Shown in pieces: positions 53,376-61,153 of a DNA stretch of 64,000 bases; the first letter of the stretch is position 1; each line of letters begins with the position of its first letter. The notes beneath the pieces are model-generated. The model had not been told where the DNA came from. It saw nothing but the letters and a program-made list of their open reading frames with translations, and did no database searches. Both the position numbers and the translations under genes were made by a program. Origin of the DNA: Neobacillus bataviensis LMG 21833 (GTDB taxonomy: Bacteria; Bacillota; Bacilli; Bacillales; Cytobacillaceae); assembly GCF_000307875.1 (NCBI RefSeq), contig NZ_AJLS01000054.1, positions 49,716-113,715 on the forward strand, in the 5' to 3' direction.

Positions 53376-53996
53376 TTATTTCTGTAATTTTGATCCAATC
53401 CCCACATATTTCCTTACAGCTTTCCTCCAGACCAAAAAGCCATATTCCATTGTCGATAATGTCAGCCCCAGCCAGGAAAATAAACACGAACCGTGATAGA
53501 TTTCATATGTAGAAGATTGGATTTTTTCAATTGACTTCATTTTCTGAGGCTCTAAACTTTTTTCGACCTCTCTACCTGGAATCTCCTGCTCCTCTAGTGA
53601 CCCTTCCGTCTGCACAGGACTTTCCTTTGCATTCTTCTCAAAAAGTTCCTCACCGGTCATCACTGCCATTGATTTCATGGCCTCCGTTATTACCTTCGCA
53701 ATTTCATCCTTTGAAAAAGCCTTAATTGAAATCCAACCTCGCGGATCTACTTCGTACCCATGTTTCTCAATAATTTCTTCTGACAAATACTTACCGTTCA
53801 CATAGCCATTTCCACTTGGATGTAATTGCGTAGCCAACACTTGCCCCTTTTGATTACTTTCCGGATAAATAAAACTTACTTTCCCATTACTAATCTTCTT
53901 TTCCTTTAGTTTAAATGAATGAAAAATAGCCTTTTTTTCCTCAAAAGATAACACTTGAATGACTCCCTTCCAAATTTCCAAGGATAAGTTTTCCAT
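53376..53996 (-). CDS. Hypothetical protein
   Basis: 206 residues. The N-terminal half (KVSFIYPESNQKGQVLATQLHPSGNGYVNGKYL, then YEVDPRGWISIKAFSKDEIAKVITEAMKSM) looks folded and basic; residues ~115-160 are a Glu-rich, probably disordered linker; the C-terminus has aromatic residues and a weak hydrophobic stretch. No family recognised. AAAGGTAAC precedes the ATG and a good terminator follows, so I regard it as real. Confidence 0.65.
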   Translation of the reverse strand: MENLSLEIWKGVIQVLSFEEKKAIFHSFKLKEKKISNGKVSFIYPESNQKGQVLATQLHPSGNGYVNGKYLSEEIIEKHGYEVDPRGWISIKAFSKDEIAKVITEAMKSMAVMTGEELFEKNAKESPVQTEGSLEEQEIPGREVEKSLEPQKMKSIEKIQSSTYEIYHGSCLFSWLGLTLSTMEYGFLVWRKAVRKYVGIGSKLQK

Positions 53997-54164
53997 TGTT
54001 ACCTTTATTATAACAGATACAGTTTACAACAATGACCTTATCTAGAATCGCTTTATAAATTCAACATTTAATAAGGCTTATTTTAGTTACTAATTATATA
54101 ATGCATTTCCCTCTTTTTGGAAAAAACAAGTAAAACTTGTTGCACGAACAGGTTGAATATATTA

Positions 54165-54198
54165 TTCTATATACATAGAAATTCTACATATATAGAAT
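54165..54198. promoter_or_regulatory. Two adjacent palindromes upstream of the Nudix gene
   Basis: TTCTATATACATAGAA (54165-54180) and ATTCTACATATATAGAAT (54181-54198) are similar dyads placed back-to-back ~25 bases before the start. They could be paired operator sites; no local regulator is an obvious match. Confidence 0.5.
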
Positions 54199-54220
54199 AT
54201 TTATATAAGGAGAACAAACA

Positions 54221-54847
54221 ATGGAGAATGAGTTAGTAAGAGTTTTTGATAACCAGCGGAATCCTATTGGAGTAGCAACTAGGGAGGAAGTGCATCGACA
54301 AGGACTTTGGCATGAATCTTTTCATTGCTGGATTGTTAGCCGTGAGGAGGAAATTGATTATCTTTATCTTCAGCTTCGATGTGACCTGAAAAAAGACCAC
54401 CCAAATCTTTTTGATATAACTTCAGCAGGTCATTTATTAGCACATGAATCGGCAGAAGATGGCATTAGAGAGATCAAGGAAGAATTAGGACTTGATGTTG
54501 CCTTTAATGAACTAATACCATTGGGAATCATCAATTATTGCGTCAACCATGAAGACTTACTTGATAATGAACTTGCACACACATTTTTATATAAAAAAAA
54601 CCTGGGATTTGATGAATTTAGCTTACAAAAAGAAGAAGTTTCAGGCATCATCAAAGTGAATTTTGCTGATTTTATTGATCTTTGGTCGGGTGTTAAACCA
54701 GAAATAAATATCAGCGGATTTGAGATAAATCATATGGGTGAAAAGCTCGTTATCGATGGAATGGCTGATAAAAGTAGATTTGTCCCACATGGGCTTTCAT
54801 TTTATGAAACAATCATTCAGTTGATTCAAGAAAAACTAACTGAATGA
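54221..54847 (+). CDS. Nudix hydrolase
   Basis: 208 residues. The Nudix box GHLLAHESAEDGIREIKEELGLDV fits GX5EX7REUXEEXGU. The opening VRVFDNQRNPIGVATREEVHRQGLWHESFHCWIVS is typical of the YfcD/IPP-isomerase-like Nudix group. It would cleave a nucleoside diphosphate linked to another moiety, or isomerise IPP; the substrate is undetermined. AAGGAG precedes the ATG. Confidence 0.9.
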   Translation: MENELVRVFDNQRNPIGVATREEVHRQGLWHESFHCWIVSREEEIDYLYLQLRCDLKKDHPNLFDITSAGHLLAHESAEDGIREIKEELGLDVAFNELIPLGIINYCVNHEDLLDNELAHTFLYKKNLGFDEFSLQKEEVSGIIKVNFADFIDLWSGVKPEINISGFEINHMGEKLVIDGMADKSRFVPHGLSFYETIIQLIQEKLTE

Positions 54848-54875
54848 AGCAAACCCGTATTGCGGTAATCAAAAT

Positions 54876-54908
54876 GGCGAATAGTTTTGTCACTGTTCGC
54901 CTGTTTTT
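54876..54908 (+). terminator. Terminator of the Nudix gene
   Basis: GGCGAATAG pairs with CTGTTCGCC (one wobble), then TGTTTTTGG. Confidence 0.7.
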
Positions 54909-54913
54909 GGGGT

Positions 54914-55930
54914 TCATTTCTCTGAACCTTGTGCCAGAGATTTTCTGTCAATCGCTTCAGGTTGTTTTTCTAGCCATCCATGTTTAACCATAATATTGAA
55001 AGAAGATGCACCAGCCTCCATAGCATGGGTAAATACTTTATAATAGTTCACAATTATATCCGATCTAAAGCTGGAACCTAATGATGCACCATAATAGGAA
55101 AGAGCCGCATTTACTAAAAACGCTGCGTGAAACATGATCAATTTGTCCGAAAAAGGATTTACAGTAGAATCAGTGATCTCAGCATCCCATTTCTCAGGTA
55201 TTGGTAAATGATCTTGTCGTAATATAGCGTCAAAGCTATCCGCATCTTTCCCTGCTAATTTAACGTTTTTCAACATAAAATTACGAACTTCCTCCAGCTC
55301 CGCCACTTGACTGAAAGCCAAGCTGAGCGAACTGATAAATCCAGTTTTCGTTGAATTAAAGAAAAGGGTACTGATTTCCGAACTATTCAGTGGTCTTTTA
55401 TCGCCAATTAAATTTGAAATGATTCCTGTGGATTCAATAAACTTCGCCCCATGAGGTGTAGGAATAGAGGGGACACTTGAAAATTTGGGTTGGTTTTTAG
55501 CTAATTCAACTATTTTTTGGAACAATTCCTTGGATGTTCATTCAAAAAAATAATTTTGAATGTCTTGTCGTTCCGAGTTTGTAATAGCTAGGCTATAAGC
55601 GGTTAACCCATGAATTGTCATAATATAGGAGTAAAATAGTAGAAATTGGTCAGAAAAAAGACGCGGGACATTAACATTCACGTCACTCTCTGTAAATCCT
55701 TTTGGGACTTGAAAATTTGCACTTTTCAAGAATTCTTTGATTTTCGTTAAATGTCCTTCAGCTAACTGTAAAGAGAATTCTAATATGGGTTTTATTTCGT
55801 TTCTTTCAACAATGTTAAGAAAATATTTGTAAACACATATAGCCATACTATCGCCTGTAAACTGTAACCAAAGGGCGGATACTTCTGCAGCGGTTAAGCT
55901 GTTTGTATTTTTTTTTCTAAAAATCCCCAA
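54914..55930 (-). pseudogene. DUF3231 gene split by one in-frame TGA
   Basis: From TTG 55930 (8-9 bases after GGGAGGT) a DUF3231 protein reads to ...YFFE, then TGA (55538-55540), then continues in the same frame with TSKELFQKIVELAK to the stop at 54914. Both halves are needed for the ~330-residue family length, and DUF3231 proteins consist of two related ferritin-like helical halves. A Cys or Trp codon probably mutated to TGA. The two halves could still be made separately since a TTG follows the stop, but it has no good ribosome site. Known family members are of unknown function. Confidence 0.82.
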
Positions 55931-56031
55931 AGAAAATACCTCCCTATTTTTATTTTGTTATTCTGAGATATTTTATGGTATTGGTTATGAATTATACAGA
56001 TTAACTCCATTATTTCTTGTTCAGTACGCAT
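55894..56031 (-). CDS. Possible 45-residue small protein overlapping the DUF3231 start
   Basis: ATG 56031 follows GGAGGG by 5 bases and reads MRTEQEIMELICIIHNQYHKIS to TAA 55894, ending inside the DUF3231 gene in another frame. The good ribosome site is the main evidence; it may be a leader peptide coupling translation. No family recognised. Confidence 0.4.
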   Translation of the reverse strand: MRTEQEIMELICIIHNQYHKISQNNKIKIGRYFLWGFLEKKIQTA

Positions 56032-56130
56032 ATTTTTCCCTCCTCTATTTTTATATTATAATTGAATGAATATCTAACAGGATGTGTAGTAGTCAATAGA
56101 AAAACTTTGTATATTAATAGGAGGCATTTA

Positions 56131-56556
56131 ATGATGAAACCACGAATTACTGTTATCACCTTAGGTGTAGACAATTTAGAGAGATCGGTAGAATTTTACC
56201 GTGAAGGATTAGGGTTACCAACGGAGGGGATCCTTGGAAAAGAATTCGAGCATGGAGCCGTTGCCTTTTTTGACTTGCAAGCGGGGTTGAAGCTCGCTCT
56301 ATGGAGCCGCAAAAATATTGCCCACGAGGCGAAGGTTATTCAAACCGCACCAAATCCCACCGAATGTACAATTGGCCACAATGTAGAAAGTAAAGAAGAA
56401 GTAGATCGAGTATTGGAGCTAGCTAAAAAGGCTGGTGCCATTATAACAGACCCTGCGCATGATGCTTTTTAGGGTGGATATTCCGGCCATTTCCAAGACC
56501 CAGATGGGCATTTATGGGAAGTTGTCTGGAATCCAGCATGGGAGTTTCAAGATTAA
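56131..56556 (+). pseudogene. VOC (glyoxalase) gene interrupted by TAG
   Basis: From ATG 56131 (after AGGAGG) the frame reads a VOC protein, RITVITLGVDNLERSVEFYREGLGLP ... DPAHDAF, then TAG (56470-56472), then GGYSGHFQDPDGHLWEVVWNP to TAA. Relatives have Trp-Gly-Gly at this spot, so TGG probably became TAG. The lost part carries the last metal-ligand Glu, so the truncated product would lack activity. Confidence 0.87.
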
Positions 56557-56597
56557 CAATTACTTGTAGTAGAACTAGATATACATAAAAGTATATA

Positions 56598-56645
56598 AAA
56601 CCACAATCGAGTGCGTGATTTTTCACGTATGATTGTGGTTTTTGC
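56598..56645. terminator. Terminator after the broken VOC gene
   Basis: AAACCACAATC pairs with GATTGTGGTTT, with an inner CGTGA/TCACG stem, then TTTGC. Confidence 0.8.
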
Positions 56646-56743
56646 ACTGCTATAGAGCTTTTCTCCCTATTATTTAGCGGAAATAATGTACTACACACCC
56701 GTTTTTCGGAGAATTTAAAAGTTTTATCGGTGTATTTCAAAGG

Positions 56744-56797
56744 CGGTGCCTGAACCCCAACAGGTTAAAGCTTTAACGCATCGAGGGACAGGCACCG
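56744..56797. repeat. Diverged inverted pair of CGGTGCCTG elements
   Basis: CGGTGCCTG (56744-56752) and CAGGCACCG (56789-56797) flank an inner TTAAAGCTTTAA palindrome. It resembles the dispersed palindrome but with a diverged core. Confidence 0.6.
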
Positions 56798-56811
56798 TTA
56801 TCCAATATGTG

Positions 56812-57227
56812 TTACGCCTGGTTAATTGCATTTTCATCCATATAAACGACTTCCCAAATATGACCGTCTAAGTCCTGGAACCCCCATCCATACATAAATC
56901 CATGATCTTGAGGGGCATTCGAAGGTTTACCGCCAGATGCCAGTGCTTTATTTACCAATTCGTCTACTTGATCCCGATTTTCAGCTGATAAACAGAAAAT
57001 CGCTTCGGCAGAAGTAGTAGCATCGACAATATCCTTCTTACTAAACTCTTTGAAACGTTCTTCGACCATTATCAATGCGAAGATATTGTCGTTAATGATC
57101 ATACTGGCTGTAGTCTCATCACTGAATTGGGGATTGAATTCAAAACCTAGTCCCGAAAAAAGTTGCTTGATTTGTTCAGATCTTTCACGGGTAAATTGAT
57201 AAAGATATTTTTGGATTTAAATGCCAT
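56812..57227 (-). pseudogene. VOC gene with one-base deletion in a T-run
   Basis: ATG 57227 follows GAGGTGAT and starts MAFKSKNIFINLPVKDLNKSS-NFF, then the frame runs into TAG. Adding one T to the six-T run (57156-57161 on the plus strand) restores SGLGFEFNPQFSDETTASMIINDN and the rest of a normal ~138-residue VOC protein ending in GFQDLDGHIWEVVYMD. A -1 slip in a homopolymer is the likely cause; sequencing error is an alternative. Confidence 0.82.
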
Positions 57228-57372
57228 TTATTATCACCTCATGCTGACGTTATCACAAGCAACAAAACAAAGTCAACTAAGGTTCGGTTTTTATAAAAAC
57301 ATAATTACATTGGAGTTAAGCTGATGAATATATATAGTTCAATGTTTTGTTTGTTTTTTTTATTGATTATAT

Positions 57373-57430
57373 ACAAACATTATTATAGAATGTTTGTAAT
57401 TAAATAAACAAAATAAGCGGATGTTTATTT
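57373..57430. promoter_or_regulatory. Two inverted repeats upstream of the DUF2087 regulator gene
   Basis: ACAAACATT-N7-AATGTTTGT (57373-57397) and AAATAAACA-N11-TGTTTATTT (57402-57430) lie within 90 bases of the start and share ACA/TGT half-sites. They may be operators for the encoded HTH protein. The rest of 57228-57461 is AT-rich with nothing else seen. Confidence 0.5.
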
Positions 57431-57461
57431 TTCTTTTTAATGATAGGAAGTGTTAATACCA

Positions 57462-58208
57462 ATGGAAATATCAAATATTTTTTGGAATGCCTCATTGGAA
57501 GAACTGAAAAGTGGGTATATTCAAGAAACTGGTTCATTTACTTGTCTATTATGTGGCGAAAGAATAGAAAAAGGAATTGTTTATCCTTATGAAAATAGAT
57601 TGTACGAAGCTGAAAGGTATATGCGTATTCATATTGAAAATATGCACCAATCCGTATTTGAATATTTACTTGACATGGACAAGAAACTCACAGGTCTTAC
57701 TGAACATCAAAAGAAACTATTATCCCTTTTTTATCAGGGGAAAAATGACAAAGAAATTCAAACTGAGCTTGCCATTGGAAGTGCCTCTACTATTCGTCAT
57801 CATCGCTTTGCTTTAAAAGAAAAAGAACGTCAGGCAAAGACTTTTTTAGCTATGATGGAATTACTGAAAGAAAAAGATAATTTTGCACCAGCTTTTGTTC
57901 CCGTGCATAAAACAGCCACAATGGTAGATGAGAGATACAATATTACCCAAGATGAACATGAGCAATTTGTTCATAAATACTTCTCCGAAGGAATTTTGAC
58001 TAGGTTTCCCAAAAAAGAAAAACAAAGACTTGTAATCCTTAGTGAAATTTCAAACCATTTAAAAACGGATTACAATTATGATGAACAAGAATTAAATCAA
58101 ATTCTAATAGGCTTTTATGAGGATTATGTTTTAATAAGAAGATATTTAGTTGAATACGGATTTTTAGACCGTAAATCAGACGGAAGTAGTTATTGGTTAA
58201 AAAAGTAA
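57462..58208 (+). CDS. DUF2087 transcriptional regulator with LuxR-like HTH
   Basis: About 248 residues. The N-terminal region has a CLLC pair and a His-x4-His (HIENMH), a possible zinc site. A LuxR-like HTH follows (LTEHQKKLLSLFYQGKNDKEIQTELAIGSASTIRHHRFALKEK), and the C-terminus is DUF2087 (LTRFPKKEKQRLVILSEISNHL ... LVEYGFLDRKSDGSSYWL). Start by AGGAAG at 57462, with GTG 57450 as alternative. It is paired with a GIY-YIG gene 23 bases downstream, a pairing I recall from other Bacillus genomes. Confidence 0.83.
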   Translation: MEISNIFWNASLEELKSGYIQETGSFTCLLCGERIEKGIVYPYENRLYEAERYMRIHIENMHQSVFEYLLDMDKKLTGLTEHQKKLLSLFYQGKNDKEIQTELAIGSASTIRHHRFALKEKERQAKTFLAMMELLKEKDNFAPAFVPVHKTATMVDERYNITQDEHEQFVHKYFSEGILTRFPKKEKQRLVILSEISNHLKTDYNYDEQELNQILIGFYEDYVLIRRYLVEYGFLDRKSDGSSYWLKK

Positions 58209-58231
58209 ATGATAACAGAAGGTGAATAAAC

Positions 58232-58582
58232 ATGGATCGCAAAAAAGAGTTAAAACAACAATTTAAAGAAATAACCGTTGAAGCAGGAATTTATCAGATA
58301 AAGAATACGATCAACAATAAAATATTGGTTGGAAGTACGAGAAACTTAAAAACCTTAAACGGTTTAAAATTCATGCTTGAAACAAACGGGTATACCACCA
58401 ACAAAGAGCTGCAAAAAGAATGGAATCAATACGGAAAAGATGCTTTCAGGATTGATATTCTTGAAAAATTGAAGAAGTCCGATGATCCGTATTTTAACGA
58501 AAAAGAAGCATTATTAGCCCTTGAAGAAAAATGGATAGAAAAGTTACAATCCTATGGGGAACGAGGTTATAACAAAAAATAG
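58232..58582 (+). CDS. GIY-YIG nuclease-family protein
   Basis: 116 residues. AGIYQIKNTINNKILVGSTRNLKTLNG is the GIY-YIG core (GIY, then LVGST in place of YIGSS), followed by LEKWIEKLQSYGERGYNK-type tail with the Glu and Asn. The Tyr of YIG is replaced by Leu-Val-Gly, so nuclease activity is uncertain. AGAAGGTG lies 8 bases before ATG. It forms an operon with the DUF2087 regulator. Confidence 0.85.
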   Translation: MDRKKELKQQFKEITVEAGIYQIKNTINNKILVGSTRNLKTLNGLKFMLETNGYTTNKELQKEWNQYGKDAFRIDILEKLKKSDDPYFNEKEALLALEEKWIEKLQSYGERGYNKK

Positions 58583-58702
58583 TCTTTTGAAGAATGAATG
58601 TAACAAGGGAAAGATATATTTTCATATTGCATGTGCAAGAGTAGAAAAACAGAAAAATGGGATCGCCGCAGCCATCCCAACAGGATTTGAAGGGCGATTC
58701 CA

Positions 58703-59810
58703 TCACTTTTTTACTTTTATTTTCTCCGGGATGGTCGTCCAGTACATTGGATCTTCTAAACCGAGCCGCCATATCCCGATTCCCCGTAAATTATATTTTT
58801 CTACAAGGTCTAGCTTAAACCGCAGACTATCGCTATTCTCAAACCAAACCTGGTGGCTATGTTGTTCTTCATCTACGTAATCGAAATGAGGTGTTTGCGA
58901 ACGGGAGTCCCATTGAACTTTCGCTTTATATTTTGTCTTCTGCCCCATCAGCTCTTCATAGGAGCTATACTTGGCTTTGCCTGCTGCTGTATCCCAATCC
59001 CATCCATACCCAGCGATAACGAGTAAAATTTTTGAGGGCGGTACTTCCTGTTTCAAAGCATAACGAATCGTTGCTTCTGTCCAATCGACTGATGCTGTTG
59101 AACCAGGTTTGGTTCTTGGGTTGTGTTCGTCGTATGTCATAATCATTAACCCATCTGAATATTGACCAAGCTTTTCGTAATCAAACCACGGTGACCAGGG
59201 ATTAGCTCGGGAATCACCTGTGTTTGCCGGGACTGAAACCGTAACTACTTTTCCATCAGGTTTTATGCATCAGACAAGTCTTTTATCAGCTGACTAAAAG
59301 AATCTCGGTCAGTCACATACAAATTTTCCATGTCAATATTATACCGTCATAGTTAAACTGATTGATTTCATTGCGTATATTCTGAATGAAAACATGGCGG
59401 TCGTTATCGTGATCGAGTACATTACTCGCTACCTGCTTCCCCTTCTCGACGGTTTCATAAAAGAGATTATGGACAACCATATAGACCTTCAGGTGTTTTT
59501 TATGAGCACTCTGAATAACCTTTTTCTTATGATCGGCAGTAACGGAATCAATCAGACTGCCTGGACGCTGATCATCCAGCTTATACCAAAAGGGGGCAAT
59601 GATGCTTAAACTGTTGAAATGCGAGTTAACTATCGGTTGAGACCCTGGATACGTTCCTTCCTTTTCTGTGTAGAAACCTAAAACTTCACGAGGAGTTTTA
59701 TTCGTACTTGAATTTTTCTCTATTTTTTGGGACTGACTACAGGATGACATTAGCAACATTGCTATGCTTATGGCCATGATGGTGAATGACCGATAACCAC
59801 TTTTCTCCAT
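58703..59810 (-). pseudogene. Family 18 glycoside hydrolase lipoprotein gene with two frameshifts
   Basis: ATG 59810 (after GGAGAAGGTG) begins a lipoprotein signal (lipobox MSSC) and a GH18 domain: EVLGFYTEKEGTYPGSQP and SLSIIAPFWYKLD. At ~59335-59342 one base is missing inside the catalytic motif; restoring it gives YDGINIDMENLYVTDRDSF with the proton-donor Glu. At ~59258-59268 a second single base is missing, after which VSVPANTG...MIMTYDEH...GYGWDWDT...GIGIWRLGLEDP continues to the stop at 58703. The intact ~370-residue protein would resemble spore/peptidoglycan N-acetylglucosaminidases of the YaaH/YdhD/YvbX type. Confidence 0.85.
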
Positions 59811-59877
59811 ATTACACCTTCTCCTAATTTGTATATTTCTTAAGTTGATGAGAAAAGGTGTAACTTATTCAATAACG

Positions 59878-59917
59878 TACGAAACAATGGGAAGCATTCG
59901 TTTCCCACTGTTTCGTA
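59878..59917. terminator. Stem-loop after the beta-lactamase gene
   Basis: TACGAAACAATGGGAA pairs with TTCCCACTGTTTCGTA (one mismatch) around eight bases. It lies ~68 bases past the beta-lactamase stop, between it and the GH18 pseudogene; T-run is weak. Confidence 0.65.
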
Positions 59918-59984
59918 TTCTAGAGTGTTTTTACTCATCAGCTTTTTTATTCGAGAATTGTGATGAGTAAATTTACTTATCTGT

Positions 59985-60917
59985 TCACTTAAGAGCGTTA
60001 AGTGCGATCTTAGCAGCTTCTGCGATAAGCGTATTGTCATAGGTGGCATTCTGTGTATCGCGGCTGGATAGAACTGCGATGACAATGGGAGCTCTATTCG
60101 GCGGCCAAACAATTGCAATGTCATTCCGCGTTCCATAGCTTCCTGCCCCGCTCTTATCATCGACTTTCCAGCCTGTTGGTGCACCAGCCCGGATTAATGC
60201 ATCTCCAGTGGCATTTCCTCGCATCCAATCTGTCAGGATCGTTCGTTTTTCAGTTGGGAGCAAGTCGCTGACTACAAAAGCCTTGAGGCTGGTAGCAAGT
60301 GCTTTTGGCGTGCTTGTGTCACGTGTATCTCCAGGAACAGCTGAGTTCAAATCCGTCTCGTAGCGATCAACTTGGGTTTTATGATCGCCAATCTTCCTTA
60401 GTGCTGTTTCAAATTCCTCAGTGCCTCCCAATTTCTCTAATAAAAGGTTCCCTGCGGTGTTGTCGCTATATCGCACAGCAGCCTCGGCAACTTCCCGAAG
60501 AGTCATCCCGGTATCTACGTGAAGTTGTGTTACGGGTGAATACGAAACGATGTCCTCGCTGTTGTATGTGACCAGTTCATCAAGTTGATCAATTGAGTAA
60601 TGCTGCAGCAATGCACCTGCGGCTAGAGCTTTGTAAGTAGATGCGTAAGCGAACCGCTCTTGAGGCCGATAAGAGACTTTCCGATTTGTACCTGTATCGA
60701 TGGCGTAGACTCCGAGCCGAGCATCATATTTGTTCTCGAGTTCTGCAAACTCACGGTGAATTTGGGGTGCTGGTGTTTTCTTGACTGCCTTTTCAGGCTT
60801 GTCAGAAGGGTTATGAGTGGTCATCGACCAACCGGCGAGCGGTACAATTGCAACCACTAGCACAAGCAAGGCATATATAAATTTATTCATACTGAAAATA
60901 TCATGTGTTTTCCTCAA
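59985..60917 (-). CDS. bla: Class A beta-lactamase
   Basis: About 310 residues. ASTYKA (Ser70-Lys73), YSDNTAGN (SDN loop), RYETDLN (Glu166 region) and [12 protein letters not shown] (KSG in place of KTG) are the class A motifs. It hydrolyses beta-lactams outside the membrane. TTG 60917 lies 8 bases after AGAGG; an internal ATG at 60890 is the alternative. The signal ends PLAGW: where related Bacillus enzymes have the lipobox LAGC, the Cys is Trp, so the protein should be secreted or helix-anchored rather than lipidated. BlaI-type palindromes precede it. Confidence 0.95.
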   Translation of the reverse strand: MRKTHDIFSMNKFIYALLVLVVAIVPLAGWSMTTHNPSDKPEKAVKKTPAPQIHREFAELENKYDARLGVYAIDTGTNRKVSYRPQERFAYASTYKALAAGALLQHYSIDQLDELVTYNSEDIVSYSPVTQLHVDTGMTLREVAEAAVRYSDNTAGNLLLEKLGGTEEFETALRKIGDHKTQVDRYETDLNSAVPGDTRDTSTPKALATSLKAFVVSDLLPTEKRTILTDWMRGNATGDALIRAGAPTGWKVDDKSGAGSYGTRNDIAIVWPPNRAPIVIAVLSSRDTQNATYDNTLIAEAAKIALNALK

Positions 60918-61061
60918 GATCATAACCTCTTTCTATTAATACTAGATGTCCTGAAAATAGAATCAGCGGGTTTAATCATAATGTTTAGATTAACACCGAT
61001 CAGCTCTTAATCAGCAGATTCTAAAAATGCTAGAGGAGAATTTCCTCCTTTCTCCACTCTG

Positions 61062-61142
61062 ATTACATACGTAATATTTGATTATGTATGTAATACTACT
61101 TGTGTAGTATTTATTGCACACCTAATACTACAACTGTAATAA
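61062..61142. promoter_or_regulatory. BlaI/MecI-type operator cluster of bla
   Basis: ATTACATACGTAAT (61062-61075), a weaker ATTATGTATGTAAT (61082-61095), AATACTACTTGTGTAGTATT (61093-61112, perfect 8-bp arms) and TACTACAACTGTAATA (within 61123-61142). TACTAC/GTAGTA dyads are the known BlaI/MecI pattern. The 60918-61061 leader also holds an AGAATC...GATTCT stem. Confidence 0.82.
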
Positions 61143-61153
61143 AAAGATGTCAA

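Noticed and set aside
55538..55540. Selenocysteine at the in-frame TGA
   Set aside because: No SECIS-like stem is evident downstream, no selenium genes are in the window, and neighbouring genes show other disabling lesions.
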